A DNA stretch of 64,000 nt from Bacteroidales bacterium UBA6445 (GCA_002439585.1 DJOF01000008.1:1-64000); one strand, 5' to 3'. Counted from the stretch's first letter, positions 41,975 to 50,569 are shown. The notes: a model not told the origin generated them from the letters alone. Translations and numbers: made by a program.

Positions 41975-42005
41975 ATTGATATTTCAGAAATTCTTGCTAA
42001 CTTTG
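41975..42005 (+). promoter_or_regulatory. Promoter for the rplP-rplQ cluster
   Basis: ATTG at 41975-41978, a 19-base spacer and TAACTTTG at 41998-42005. It lies 88 bases before rplP. The rest of the 41762-42092 gap is AT-rich without a gene and no rpsC remnant was found. Confidence 0.65.
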
Positions 42006-42092
42006 CATTCCCAAAATTGAGGAGAAGTTCGCCCAACCAGCTGATGCTCAAAGATTTATGGGATTTGGGAAATTAATTAAAGTAATACAGCA

Positions 42093-42512
42093 ATGTTACA
42101 ACCAAAGAAAACGAAATTTAGAAGGGCGCAGAAAGGCCGCATGAAAGGTATGTCCCAGAGGGGCAGCCAGCTTGCGTTTGGCTCGTTCGGTCTGAAGACC
42201 CTCGAGAATTGTTGGCTTACATCGCAGCAGATTGAGGCTGCCCGTCAGGCAATCTCGCGTTATATGAATCGTGAAGGGCAGATATGGATTAGGGTTTTCC
42301 CCGCTAAGCCTTTCACAAAGAAGCCTCTTGATACCCGTATGGGTAAAGGAAAGGGCGATCCTCAAGGTTTTGTATGTCCTATAACTCCCGGAAGGATTCT
42401 GTTCGAGGCTGAGGGTGTGTCTTTGGCCATCGCCAAAGAGGCTATGCGTTTGGCAGCGCACAAGTTGCCCATAGCTACGAAGTTTATCGTTCGTAGGGAT
42501 TACGTGGAATAA
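42093..42512 (+). CDS. rplP: 50S ribosomal protein L16
   Basis: A 139-residue L16 beginning MLQPKKTKFRRAQKGRMKGM and ending with the conserved LPIATKFIVRRDYVE. GRILFEAEGVS and MGKGKGDPQGFVCPI are the family core. It binds 23S rRNA near the A-site tRNA. In most bacteria it follows rpsC within the S10 operon; here it is the first gene, with its own promoter. Confidence 0.97.
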   Translation: MLQPKKTKFRRAQKGRMKGMSQRGSQLAFGSFGLKTLENCWLTSQQIEAARQAISRYMNREGQIWIRVFPAKPFTKKPLDTRMGKGKGDPQGFVCPITPGRILFEAEGVSLAIAKEAMRLAAHKLPIATKFIVRRDYVE

Positions 42513-42529
42513 TAATAATGGAGAATAAA

Positions 42530-42727
42530 ATGAAAATATCCGAAATTCGCGAAATGTCTGTTGCAGATCTCAAGGATCGCATCGCGATTGAAAAGGCAAA
42601 TCTTGACACGATGAAGATAAATCATGCGATCTCTCCGTTAGAGGATACTTCCAAATTCAAGAAAACTAGGAAGGACATTGCCCGCATGATGACTGTCCTT
42701 ACCGAGAAAGAGAACAAACAGAACTAA
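42530..42727 (+). CDS. rpmC: 50S ribosomal protein L29
   Basis: A 65-residue L29 near the exit tunnel. MKISEIREMSVADLKDRI aligns with Bacteroidota L29 starts, so the ATG at 42530 is preferred; an in-frame ATG at 42518 (MENKMKIS) is an alternative, five bases after the rplP stop. NHAISPLEDTSKFKKTRKDIAR is the conserved helical part. Confidence 0.95.
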   Translation: MKISEIREMSVADLKDRIAIEKANLDTMKINHAISPLEDTSKFKKTRKDIARMMTVLTEKENKQN

Positions 42728-42738
42728 TTCGATGTCCC

Positions 42739-42993
42739 ATGGAAAGAAATCTTCGTAAGGAAAGAATAGGTGTTGTAGTCAGCAACAAGATGGACAAGAC
42801 CATCGTCGTTGCCGTTGAGACTAAGTTCAAGCACCCGATGTACGGAAAGTTCATCAATAAGACCACCAAGTTTGTTGCCCAGGATGATAAGAACGAGTGC
42901 AGCGAAGGGGATACGGTACGTATAATGGAGACCCGTCCTCTCAGTAAGACAAAAAGGTGGAGATTAGTTGAAATAGTAGAAAAAGTTAAGTAG
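42739..42993 (+). CDS. rpsQ: 30S ribosomal protein S17
   Basis: An 84-residue OB-fold protein. RKERIGVVVSNKMDKTIVVA and GDTVRIMETRPLSKTKRWRL are the family signatures. It binds 16S rRNA early in assembly. It is separated from rplN by two bases. Confidence 0.97.
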   Translation: MERNLRKERIGVVVSNKMDKTIVVAVETKFKHPMYGKFINKTTKFVAQDDKNECSEGDTVRIMETRPLSKTKRWRLVEIVEKVK

Positions 42994-42995
42994 CG

Positions 42996-43361
42996 ATGAT
43001 ACAGCAGGAAACACGTTTACAGGTGGCAGACAACAGTGGAGCAAAGGAAGTTCTTTGCGTCCGTGTTTTGGGTGGTACCCGTCACCGTTATGCAACAGTC
43101 GGCGACAAGATTGTCGTTGCTGTCAAGAGCGCCATCTCCGGCGGGGATGCCAAGAAAGGTTCAGTCTCCAAGGCTGTCGTTGTCCGCACCAAGAAGGAAA
43201 TCCGCAGGCCAGACGGATCATATATTCGTTTTGATGACAATGCCTGTGTCCTCCTTAACAATGCAGGAGAATTGAGAGGAACACGTATCTTCGGACCTGT
43301 TGCCAGGGAGTTGCGTGAGAATTATATGAAAGTTGTTTCATTGGCACCGGAGGTCCTTTAA
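42996..43361 (+). CDS. rplN: 50S ribosomal protein L14
   Basis: A 121-residue L14, full length. MIQQETRLQVADNSGAKEVL and the RIFGPVARELRENYMKVVSLAPEVL ending are characteristic. It forms part of the subunit interface with L19 and 16S rRNA. Confidence 0.97.
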   Translation: MIQQETRLQVADNSGAKEVLCVRVLGGTRHRYATVGDKIVVAVKSAISGGDAKKGSVSKAVVVRTKKEIRRPDGSYIRFDDNACVLLNNAGELRGTRIFGPVARELRENYMKVVSLAPEVL

Positions 43362-43373
43362 TATTCAAGCGTC

Positions 43374-43703
43374 ATGAAGAAATTTCACGTTAAGAAAGGC
43401 GACACCGTATATGTAAATGCAGGAAATGACAAAGGGAAGACTGGAAAAGTGCTTTCTGTCATTACTGACAAAGACCGCGTCGTTGTAGAAGGTATAAACA
43501 TGGTAAGCAGGCACACAAAGCCGAATGCCAAGGCTCCTCAGGGCGGCATCATCAAGAAAGAGGCCGGCATCCACATTTCCAATGTTCAGCTGCTGGATCC
43601 GAAGAGCACTGCTTCCAAACCTATTCCTGTAAGGGTCGGATATAAATTCGTAGACGGGAAGAAGGTTCGTTATTCTAAAAAATCAGGAGAGGAGATCAAG
43701 TAA
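43374..43703 (+). CDS. rplX: 50S ribosomal protein L24
   Basis: A 109-residue L24 with the KOW motif near the N-terminus (KKGDTVYVNAGNDKGKTGKVL) and the conserved EGINMVSRHTKPN. It is an assembly-initiating protein of the large subunit. rplE follows after two bases. Confidence 0.96.
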   Translation: MKKFHVKKGDTVYVNAGNDKGKTGKVLSVITDKDRVVVEGINMVSRHTKPNAKAPQGGIIKKEAGIHISNVQLLDPKSTASKPIPVRVGYKFVDGKKVRYSKKSGEEIK

Positions 43704-43705
43704 TT

Positions 43706-44323
43706 ATGGCAAAGAATACCACTAAAAATGCGCCTGTAGAGCAGTCAGTTCCGGCTGGATATGTACCGGAGTTGAAGACTCAATATAAAGAGCAGATCGT
43801 TCCTGCCTTGATGAAACAGTTCTCGTATACCAGCGTGATGCAGGTACCGAAACTTGTAAAGATAACTATCAATGAAGGTGTAGGCGAAGCTTCTCAGAAT
43901 CAGTCACATGACAAGAAACTCGTTGAAGAGGCTGCAGCTGAGTTGACAAGTATAGTCGGTCAGAAGGCTATCCTTACTACATCTAAGAAGGATATTTCCA
44001 ACTTCCATCTTCGTAAGGGCCAGCCTATCGGTGTTAAGGTTACCCTTAGGTCTACCAAGATGTATGAGTTCCTTGAGAGGCTTATCCGTGTAGCACTTCC
44101 GCGAATCAGGGATTTTAACGGTATTGCAGAGAAACTCGACGGTAACGGCAACTATACACTCGGACTCAAGGAGCAGATTATCTTTCCTGAGATCGACATG
44201 GACAAGAACCCGCGTGTGCACGGAATGGAGATAACATTCGTTACCACGGCCAATACAGACGAAGAGGCTTATGCTCTCCTGAAAGAGTTTGGACTTCCGT
44301 TTAAGAAACATAATAATAAGTAA
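43706..44323 (+). CDS. rplE: 50S ribosomal protein L5
   Basis: A 205-residue L5, about 25 longer than the E. coli protein because of an N-terminal extension (MAKNTTKNAPVEQSVPAGYV). VPKLVKITINEGVGEA and GQKAILTTSKKDISNFHLRKG form the core that binds 5S rRNA; GMEITFVTTANTDEEAYALLKEFG is the C-terminal signature. Confidence 0.96.
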   Translation: MAKNTTKNAPVEQSVPAGYVPELKTQYKEQIVPALMKQFSYTSVMQVPKLVKITINEGVGEASQNQSHDKKLVEEAAAELTSIVGQKAILTTSKKDISNFHLRKGQPIGVKVTLRSTKMYEFLERLIRVALPRIRDFNGIAEKLDGNGNYTLGLKEQIIFPEIDMDKNPRVHGMEITFVTTANTDEEAYALLKEFGLPFKKHNNK

Positions 44324-44329
44324 TATACA

Positions 44330-44599
44330 ATGGCTAAAGAATCGATGAAAGCCCGCGAAGTGAAGCGTGCGAAACTTGTTGCCAAATATGCCGAGAAGAG
44401 AAAAGCCCTTAAAGAGGCTGGAGACTGGGCTGCTTTGGACAAACTTCCCAAGAACTCTTCGCCGGTTCGTCTTCACAACCGCTGCTCTCTTACAGGACGT
44501 CCCAAGGGTTATATGCGTGCCTTCGGTCTCAGTAGGATTCAGTTCCGCGAGATGGCAAGTAATGCCCTTATACCGGGTGTCAAGAAAGCAAGCTGGTAG
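44330..44599 (+). CDS. rpsN: 30S ribosomal protein S14 (zinc-independent type)
   Basis: An 89-residue S14. MAKESMKAREVKRAKLVAKY begins it, and LHNRCSLTGRPKGYMRAFGLSR is the conserved rRNA-binding segment. The CxxC pairs of the zinc-binding form are absent, so this is the C-minus paralogue. The 80-base gap to rpsH contains a short GGTAC/GTACC hairpin (about 44643-44661). Confidence 0.96.
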   Translation: MAKESMKAREVKRAKLVAKYAEKRKALKEAGDWAALDKLPKNSSPVRLHNRCSLTGRPKGYMRAFGLSRIQFREMASNALIPGVKKASW

Positions 44600-44679
44600 A
44601 CTTCAATGACAGAATATATCGTTTATTAACAATCGGATATCGGGTACAGAATAAGTACCGGTTCTAAAATTAAAAGAAA

Positions 44680-45075
44680 ATGACTGATCCAATTGCAGAT
44701 TTCCTTACCCGCATACGCAATGCGTATAGCGCAGGTAACAAGATCGTAGAGATACCTTCTTCCAAAATGAAGGTAGCTATCACAGAGATTCTGTGTGACA
44801 AGGGTTATATCCTCAGCTACAAGATTGTAGAGGGTAAGCCTTTCAATACTATCAAGATAGCCTTGAAGTACCATCCTCAGACCAAGCAGGCGGCCATAAA
44901 GAAGATCGAGAGAATATCCAAGCCCGGTTTGAGAAGGTATACTGATGTCAAGGATATGCCGAGGGTTCTCAATGGCCTTGGTATTGCTGTCATCTCCACA
45001 TCGAGAGGTGTTATCACCGACAAGGAAGCTCGCGAGCTCAATGTCGGCGGTGAAGTTGTATGCTATGTATATTAA
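44680..45075 (+). CDS. rpsH: 30S ribosomal protein S8
   Basis: A 131-residue S8. It starts MTDPIADFLTRIRNAYSAGN and ends with TSRGVITDKEARELNVGGEVVCYVY, both typical. S8 binds the central domain of 16S rRNA and represses this operon in E. coli; whether the hairpin just upstream plays that part here is unproven. Confidence 0.97.
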   Translation: MTDPIADFLTRIRNAYSAGNKIVEIPSSKMKVAITEILCDKGYILSYKIVEGKPFNTIKIALKYHPQTKQAAIKKIERISKPGLRRYTDVKDMPRVLNGLGIAVISTSRGVITDKEARELNVGGEVVCYVY

Positions 45076-45092
45076 TCTAAACACAACGAATA

Positions 45093-45653
45093 ATGTCAAG
45101 AATAGGTAAATTACCTGTAAACCTTCCGGACAAGGTCAGCGTTGAGCTGTTACCTGGCAACGTAGTGAAGGTTAAAGGCCCTCTTGGTGAACTTTCGCAG
45201 AAAGTACATCCTAAGATCGAGGTCCATATAGAGGGGAAAGAAGTAAAGTTTACACGTCCTGATAATACTCCGGAGCATCGTGCAATGCACGGACTCTATC
45301 GTGCCCTCGTTCACAATATGGTCGTAGGCGTGTCCACAGGATTCGAGACAAAGCAGGAGCTTGTCGGTGTGGGTTACCGTGTAGACGTAAAAGGCCAACT
45401 TCTTACCTTTGCATTGGGATATTCGCATGATATCCAGTTGCTTCTGCCAAGCGAGATCAAAGCTGAGGCAGCTGCGGTGAAGAAAGGAGAGAATCCTGTA
45501 CTCATTCTTAGGAGTGCAGACAAGCAGCTTCTCGGTCAGGTGGCTGCGAAGATACGTTCATTCCGCAAGCCGGAGCCGTACAAGGGCAAAGGTATCAAGT
45601 TCGTTGGCGAACAGCTTCGTCGTAAGGCAGGCAAGACTGCAGCCGCTAAATAA
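45093..45653 (+). CDS. rplF: 50S ribosomal protein L6
   Basis: A 186-residue L6 built of two similar domains: MSRIGKLPVNLPDKVSVEL in the first, and GVGYRVDVKGQLLTFALGYSH then KIRSFRKPEPYKGKGIKF in the second. It sits by the factor-binding site of the large subunit. Confidence 0.97.
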   Translation: MSRIGKLPVNLPDKVSVELLPGNVVKVKGPLGELSQKVHPKIEVHIEGKEVKFTRPDNTPEHRAMHGLYRALVHNMVVGVSTGFETKQELVGVGYRVDVKGQLLTFALGYSHDIQLLLPSEIKAEAAAVKKGENPVLILRSADKQLLGQVAAKIRSFRKPEPYKGKGIKFVGEQLRRKAGKTAAAK

Positions 45654-45668
45654 TAGGAGGATAGAATT

Positions 45669-46031
45669 ATGGCATTGAATAAGATTGACAGAAGAAAAAG
45701 AATTCACTACCGTATTCGCAAGCATGTCAACGGAACTGCAGAAAGGCCGAGACTGGTTGTATTCAGAAGCAACAAGTACATCTATGTACAGGTTGTAAAC
45801 GATGAAGAAGGCAAGACTCTTGTAGCTGCCGCATCCAATGACAAGCAGCTTGCAGCAGAGTGCAAAGGCAAGACCAAGACAGAGGCTGCTGTAATAGTAG
45901 GCAAGGCAATTGCCGCACGCGCCTTGGAGAAAGGTATAAGTGAGGTCGCTTTCGACCGTGGAGGATATCTCTATCACGGAAGAGTGCAAAGTTTGGCAGA
46001 TGCAGCCCGTGAAGGCGGTCTTAAATTCTAA
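45669..46031 (+). CDS. rplR: 50S ribosomal protein L18
   Basis: A 120-residue L18 that binds 5S rRNA. HVNGTAERPRLVVFRSNKYI and AFDRGGYLYHGRVQSLADAAR EGG-type ending match the family. It is preceded by a good ribosome-binding AGGAGG (45656-45661), unusual in Bacteroidota genes. Confidence 0.96.
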   Translation: MALNKIDRRKRIHYRIRKHVNGTAERPRLVVFRSNKYIYVQVVNDEEGKTLVAAASNDKQLAAECKGKTKTEAAVIVGKAIAARALEKGISEVAFDRGGYLYHGRVQSLADAAREGGLKF

Positions 46032-46039
46032 TCGGAATT

Positions 46040-46558
46040 ATGGCAAATACAAATGTAAAAAGAGTAAAGACCTCTGATCTCGAGTTGAAAGACAGACTTG
46101 TCTCAATTCAGAGGGTAACCAAGGTTACTAAAGGAGGACGTCATTTCCGTTTTGCCGCTATCGTAGTGGTAGGAGATGAGAATGGCGTTGTAGGTTATGG
46201 CTTGGGTAAAGCAAACGAAGTGACCGTGGCTATCCAGAAAGGTATCGAGGATGCTAAGAAGAATCTCGTCAAGATTCCGGTTATCAACAAGACTATTCCC
46301 CACGAGCAGGTTGCTAAGTTCGGAGGCGCTGAGGTGTTCATGAAGCCCGCTGCTCCCGGTACCGGTGTTAAGGCAGGTGGTGCGATGCGTGCAGTGTTCG
46401 AGTCCGTAGGTGTTCAGAATGTTTTGGCTAAGTCCAAGGGCTCTTCAAACCCTCACAACCTCGTAAAGGCTACAGTTGCTGCCCTTACCGAGATGCGTGA
46501 TGCCTATACCGTAGCCGGTTTGCGCGGAGTTCCTATGAGTAAGGTCTTTAACGGTTAG
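46040..46558 (+). CDS. rpsE: 30S ribosomal protein S5
   Basis: A 172-residue S5. LKDRLVSIQRVTKVTKGGRH and VVGDENGVVGYGLGKANEV form the double-stranded RNA-binding domain; the second domain has VFMKPAAPGTGVKAGGAMRAV. It contributes to decoding accuracy. It is followed by rpmD after 11 bases. Confidence 0.97.
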   Translation: MANTNVKRVKTSDLELKDRLVSIQRVTKVTKGGRHFRFAAIVVVGDENGVVGYGLGKANEVTVAIQKGIEDAKKNLVKIPVINKTIPHEQVAKFGGAEVFMKPAAPGTGVKAGGAMRAVFESVGVQNVLAKSKGSSNPHNLVKATVAALTEMRDAYTVAGLRGVPMSKVFNG

Positions 46559-46569
46559 GAGGCAATAAC

Positions 46570-46749
46570 ATGACAAAATATAGAATTACCCAGATCGTCA
46601 GCAAAAACGGCGAGACCCGCAGGCAGAAAGAGAACCTTAGGTGTCTCGGTATTCGGAGGATGCATCATACTGTAGAGGTTGAGAAAAATCCCATGACAAC
46701 CGGTATGTTGACCAAAGTTCTTCATTTGGTGAAGGTAGAGGAAATCTAA
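46570..46749 (+). CDS. rpmD: 50S ribosomal protein L30
   Basis: A 59-residue protein encoded from the ATG at 46570 to TAA at 46747-46749. It reads MTKYRITQIVSKNGETRRQK and continues with ENLRCLGIRRMHHTVEVEKN, ending VLHLVKVEEI: a clear L30 fold (K-I-T-Q-x-S, LGLxxxxxTV, VxHLVxVEE). It is placed between rpsE and rplO as in the spc operon, and an AGGAGG (46751-46756) precedes the next gene. Confidence 0.95.
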   Translation: MTKYRITQIVSKNGETRRQKENLRCLGIRRMHHTVEVEKNPMTTGMLTKVLHLVKVEEI

Positions 46750-46764
46750 TAGGAGGAATGACGT

Positions 46765-47217
46765 ATGAATTTGCATAACTTGAAACCTGCAAAAGGTTCC
46801 ACACACAATAGCAAAAGAGTAGGCCGTGGCCAGGGTTCCGGTAAGGGTGGCACAGCTACCCGCGGTACCAAGGGAGCACAGGCTCGTGCTGGATATGAGC
46901 ACAAGATTGGCTTTGAAGGCGGTCAGATGCCTATCCAGAGGCGTGTTCCAAAGTTCGGCTTCCACAATCCTACCAGAGTAGAGTATCAGCCTGTAAGTCT
47001 TTCTGCTCTTCAGAAACTTTCTGAGAAGCTTGGAACTTCAGTTATCACTCTCGAGAATTTGCATGACGCGCGTCTTGCAGGCAAGAGCGACCTCGTGAAG
47101 ATTCTTGCAACAGGTGAGCTTACAGCAAAGATCGAAGTATCTGCCCACGCTTTCTCCAAGACAGCAGCGGAGAAGATCGAGGCAGCAGGAGGTAAAGTCG
47201 TTAAGATCGGGGAATAA
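46765..47217 (+). CDS. rplO: 50S ribosomal protein L15
   Basis: A 150-residue L15. The glycine-rich N-terminus (MNLHNLKPAKGSTHNSKRVG and GRGQGSGKGGTATRGTKGAQAR) threads into rRNA; GFEGGQMPIQRRVPKFGF is conserved. Its stop TAA overlaps the secY ATG by one base (TAATG), coupling it to secY. Confidence 0.97.
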   Translation: MNLHNLKPAKGSTHNSKRVGRGQGSGKGGTATRGTKGAQARAGYEHKIGFEGGQMPIQRRVPKFGFHNPTRVEYQPVSLSALQKLSEKLGTSVITLENLHDARLAGKSDLVKILATGELTAKIEVSAHAFSKTAAEKIEAAGGKVVKIGE

Positions 47218-48560
47218 TGAAGAAGTTCATAGAAACAATCAGGAACATCTTCATGATTGAGGAGTTACGCAAGAGAATCGTGTATACGTTTCTCTTGATA
47301 CTCGTTTATCGTATTGGGTGTTTCGTTGTGATTCCCGGCATAGACCCGACGCTTCTTGCCAATTCTGCCCTTGAGGGACGTGCGCAGGAAGGCCTTGTCG
47401 GTCTGCTTAATATGTTCTCCGGCGGTGCTTTTGGCAACGCTTCCATCTTTGCGCTTGGTGTGATGCCCTACATCTCGGCATCCATCATCGTGCAGCTTCT
47501 AGGAATGTTTGTTCCTTATTTCAAGAAACTTCAGATGGAGGGTGAGAGTGGAAGGCGCAAGATGAACCAGATAACAAGGTATCTTACTGTCCTTGTTCTC
47601 TGTATTCAGTGCCCGGCTTATCTTGCCACTACACATAACCTTATCCCTGGAAAGGCATTCATCGCTATTAATCAGCTTGGATGGAGTAATTTCACATTCA
47701 ACCTTGTCTCAACAATAGTGCTTCTTGCCGGTTCCATGTTTGTGATGTGGCTTGGTGAGAGGATTACAGACAGGGGTATTGGCAATGGAATATCTCTTCT
47801 CATTATGATAGGTATTGTTGCAAGACTGCCTTATGCGCTTATGGCCGAGTTCGGCTCGAGGATGAGTTCTACTACAGGTGGTCTTATTTTCTTCATTATT
47901 GAGCTCGTGATCCTTTTCTTTGTCTTTGTTGCGGCAATTGCCCTAGTACAGGCATTGAGAAAGATTCCCCTTCAGTATGCAAGGCGTGTAGTCGGCAACA
48001 AGCAGGTTATGGGAACGCGCCAATATCTTCCTTTGAAGATTAATGCTGCCGGCGTTATGCCTATCATTTTTGCACAGGCAATCATGCTTTTCCCTATTCT
48101 GTTCTCAAATTGGGATGCAACAAGGGGGATTGCAGCAGCGTTGAGCGACTATACAGGAGTTTGGTACAATCTCTTGTTCGGCCTTCTCGTCTTTGCATTC
48201 ACGTATTTCTATACGGCAGTTACTGTTCAGCCTAATATGATGGCAGAGCAGCTTAAGCAGAATAATGCTTTCATTCCAGGTGTAAAGCCAGGAAAGAAGA
48301 CTGCTGAATTCATAGACGATGTGATGTCAAAGGTTACATTGCCTGGATCTATTTTCTTGGCAATCATAGCCATACTTCCCGCATTTGCAATGGTGCTCGG
48401 TGTCAACAACCAGTTTGCAAGCTTCTTTGGAGGTACCTCTCTGCTGATTCTTGTCGGAGTTGTTCTCGACACTTTGCAGCAGATAGATAGCTATTTGCTT
48501 ATGCGTTATTATGACGGATTGATGAAGACAGGTCGTCTGAGTGGACGTTCAGGAATGTAA
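47217..48560 (+). CDS. secY: Protein translocase subunit SecY
   Basis: A 447-residue inner-membrane channel with ten hydrophobic segments. GCFVVIPGIDP, LGVMPYISASIIVQLL (TM2 plug region), GNGISLLIMIGI and SYLLMRYYDGLMKTGRLSGR are the family signatures. With SecE and SecG it exports the many signal-peptide proteins seen in this window. Start overlaps the rplO stop. Confidence 0.97.
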   Translation: MKKFIETIRNIFMIEELRKRIVYTFLLILVYRIGCFVVIPGIDPTLLANSALEGRAQEGLVGLLNMFSGGAFGNASIFALGVMPYISASIIVQLLGMFVPYFKKLQMEGESGRRKMNQITRYLTVLVLCIQCPAYLATTHNLIPGKAFIAINQLGWSNFTFNLVSTIVLLAGSMFVMWLGERITDRGIGNGISLLIMIGIVARLPYALMAEFGSRMSSTTGGLIFFIIELVILFFVFVAAIALVQALRKIPLQYARRVVGNKQVMGTRQYLPLKINAAGVMPIIFAQAIMLFPILFSNWDATRGIAAALSDYTGVWYNLLFGLLVFAFTYFYTAVTVQPNMMAEQLKQNNAFIPGVKPGKKTAEFIDDVMSKVTLPGSIFLAIIAILPAFAMVLGVNNQFASFFGGTSLLILVGVVLDTLQQIDSYLLMRYYDGLMKTGRLSGRSGM

Positions 48561-48584
48561 TTCTTAATAGGAGAAGTTGGAATT

Positions 48585-49373
48585 ATGATAAAGCCGAAAA
48601 CAGAAGAGGAAATTGAGCTTCTTAAAGAGAACGGAATTCTTGTCTCGAAGACCTTAGCCGAGGTTGGAAAGGCAGTAGCACCCGGTGTGACAACTGCGGA
48701 GTTGAATAGGGTGGCTGAAACTTTTATCCGTGATCATGGGGCAATTCCTAGTTTTCTGGGGTTCGAAGGCTTTCCAGCTGCAATATGTGCTTCTGTTAAT
48801 GACGTTGTTGTCCACGGTTTTCCGTCGGATTACGTCTTGAAGGAAGGAGACATCGTCTCCTGCGATATCGGAACTCTATACAAGGGGTATAACGGGGATT
48901 CCTGTTATACTTTCCCTGTAGGAGAGATTGATGCCGAGACCCGCAAACTCCTTGATGTGACAAAGGCGTCTTTGTACAAAGGCATAGAGCAGGCTGTGGA
49001 TGGCAATAGAACCGGCGATATCGGATACGCGGTGCAAACGTATGCTGAGTCATTCGGATTCTCTGTGGTCAGAGAGCTCGAAGGCCATGGAATTGGCGGA
49101 GGAAGAGAAGGTCTGCATGAAGCCCCGGGTGTGCCCAATTATGGCCGCAGGGGACATGGTGCAAGACTTGTAGACGGCATGACAATATGTATTGAGCCGA
49201 TGATAAATGCAGGATCCAAGGATGTGTACCTTGCTAAGAATGGTTGGGCGGTGCACACTTGCGATCACAAGCGCTCGGCGCATTATGAGCTTACGGTTGT
49301 TGTCCGAAAAGGCAAGGCTGAACAACTTTCCACCTTTGACTTCATTGAGAATAACCCTGATATTAAATTTTAA
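48585..49373 (+). CDS. map: Methionine aminopeptidase, type I
   Basis: A 262-residue metalloprotease removing N-terminal methionine. The metal ligands appear as Asp in VSCDIGTLYKGYNGDSC (two Asp), His in LEGHGIGGGREGLHEAP, Glu in TICIEPMINAG and Glu in HYELTVVV; all are intact. The position between secY and infA is standard for Bacteroidota. Confidence 0.97.
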   Translation: MIKPKTEEEIELLKENGILVSKTLAEVGKAVAPGVTTAELNRVAETFIRDHGAIPSFLGFEGFPAAICASVNDVVVHGFPSDYVLKEGDIVSCDIGTLYKGYNGDSCYTFPVGEIDAETRKLLDVTKASLYKGIEQAVDGNRTGDIGYAVQTYAESFGFSVVRELEGHGIGGGREGLHEAPGVPNYGRRGHGARLVDGMTICIEPMINAGSKDVYLAKNGWAVHTCDHKRSAHYELTVVVRKGKAEQLSTFDFIENNPDIKF

Positions 49374-49387
49374 GATGTATATTTCAA

Positions 49388-49606
49388 ATGTCTAAGCAAA
49401 CAGCTATTGAACAGGACGGGACGATAGTAGAGACGCTCCCTAATGCAATGTTTAAAGTCGAATTGGAGAATGGTCATGTGATTCTTGCTCATATATCTGG
49501 CAAGATGAGGCAGAACTTCATCCACATCCTGCTCGGTGACAAGGTTAGAGTTGAGATGTCACCTTATGATTTGACTAAAGGCAGAATATCCTTCAGATAC
49601 AAATAA
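49388..49606 (+). CDS. infA: Translation initiation factor IF-1
   Basis: A 72-residue OB-fold factor. MSKQTAIEQDGTIVETLPNA and GDKVRVEMSPYDLTKGRISFRYK are typical. The segment GKMRQNFIHILLGD differs slightly from the common KMRKNYIRILPGD. It blocks the A site during initiation. Confidence 0.97.
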   Translation: MSKQTAIEQDGTIVETLPNAMFKVELENGHVILAHISGKMRQNFIHILLGDKVRVEMSPYDLTKGRISFRYK

Positions 49607-49619
49607 AAATTTTCGCAAT

Positions 49620-49736
49620 ATGAAAGTAAAAACATCCCTCAAGAAGCGCAGCGAAGATTGCAAGTTCGTAAGACGTAAAGGTCGTCTTTATGTAATCTGC
49701 AAGAAGACTCCTAAGTTCAAGATGCGCCAAGGATAA
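49620..49736 (+). CDS. rpmJ: 50S ribosomal protein L36
   Basis: A 38-residue protein read from ATG at 49620 to TAA at 49734-49736: MKVKTSLKKRSEDCKFVRRK then GRLYVICKKTPKFKMRQG. It keeps Cys14 and Cys27 but not the full zinc-finger set (CxxC), the zinc-less form common in Bacteroidota. It sits between infA and rpsM as usual. Confidence 0.95.
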   Translation: MKVKTSLKKRSEDCKFVRRKGRLYVICKKTPKFKMRQG

Positions 49737-49769
49737 TATTCAGTTGTATAACAAAAAAAGTACGATAAT

Positions 49770-50147
49770 ATGGCAAGAATAGCCGGTGTTGATTTACCGA
49801 ACAACAAAAGGGGAGAGATAGGCCTTACCTATATCTATGGTATAGGTCGCTCGTCCGCAAGAAAGATCCTTGAGGAGTGCGGAATCGATTTTGATACTAA
49901 GGTGCATGAGTGGAACGATGATCAGATCTCAAAGATCCGTTCAGTCATCTCTTCTGAATACAAGATCGAAGGTGAACTCCGTTCAACAGTCCAGATGAAT
50001 ATCAAACGTCTCATGGATATCGGTTGCTACAGGGGAATCCGTCATCGTCTCGGACTTCCTGTGCGCGGCCAGAGCACCAAGAACAATGCCCGTACAAGAA
50101 AGGGTAAGAAGAAGACTGTTGCAAATAAGAAGAAGGCAACCAAATAA
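49770..50147 (+). CDS. rpsM: 30S ribosomal protein S13
   Basis: A 125-residue S13. MARIAGVDLPNNKRGEIGLT and YIYGIGRSSARKILEECG begin it; HRLGLPVRGQSTKNNARTRKG is the conserved basic tail that contacts P-site tRNA, ending in an extra lysine-rich segment. It starts the S13-S11-S4-RpoA-L17 block. Confidence 0.97.
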   Translation: MARIAGVDLPNNKRGEIGLTYIYGIGRSSARKILEECGIDFDTKVHEWNDDQISKIRSVISSEYKIEGELRSTVQMNIKRLMDIGCYRGIRHRLGLPVRGQSTKNNARTRKGKKKTVANKKKATK

Positions 50148-50160
50148 AGTTTGATGAATT

Positions 50161-50550
50161 ATGGCAAAGAAGACAACAACCGCAAAAAAGAGAGTTGTAA
50201 AAGTAGAAGCGACTGGTGAAGCTCATATCTCATCAACCTTCAATAATGTGATCATCGCTCTTACTAATAATGTAGGTCAGGTAATTAGCTGGTCTTCAGC
50301 TGGAAAGAGTGGTTTCCGCGGCTCGAAGAAGAATACTCCTTATGCAGCTCAGGTTGCAGCAGAGGATGCAGCAAAGTCAGCGTTTGATGCAGGTTTGCGC
50401 AAAGTAAAGGTTTTTGTAAAGGGACCTGGGGCAGGTCGTGAATCTGCTATCAGGACCATCAACCAGGCTGGCATAGAGGTTACCGAGATAGTAGACGTAA
50501 CTCCGATGCCCCACAATGGTTGCAGACCTAAGGGCCGTCGTAAAGTTTAA
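50161..50550 (+). CDS. rpsK: 30S ribosomal protein S11
   Basis: A 129-residue S11 with GEAHISSTFNNVIIALTNNV and the C-terminal VTEIVDVTPMPHNGCRPKGRR. It lies on the small-subunit platform near the Shine-Dalgarno helix; Bacteroidota ribosomes are known to occlude anti-SD here, which fits the general absence of SD motifs in this window. Confidence 0.97.
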   Translation: MAKKTTTAKKRVVKVEATGEAHISSTFNNVIIALTNNVGQVISWSSAGKSGFRGSKKNTPYAAQVAAEDAAKSAFDAGLRKVKVFVKGPGAGRESAIRTINQAGIEVTEIVDVTPMPHNGCRPKGRRKV

Positions 50551-50569
50551 TTTTTAAAGATCAATTGCA

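Noticed and set aside
42006..42092. Remnant of rpsC upstream of rplP
   Set aside because: Translation of the segment in all plus-strand frames shows no S3-like residues.
44600..44679. S8-binding regulatory hairpin before rpsH
   Set aside because: Only a five-base stem (GGTAC/GTACC) is visible; the S8 recognition core could not be identified.
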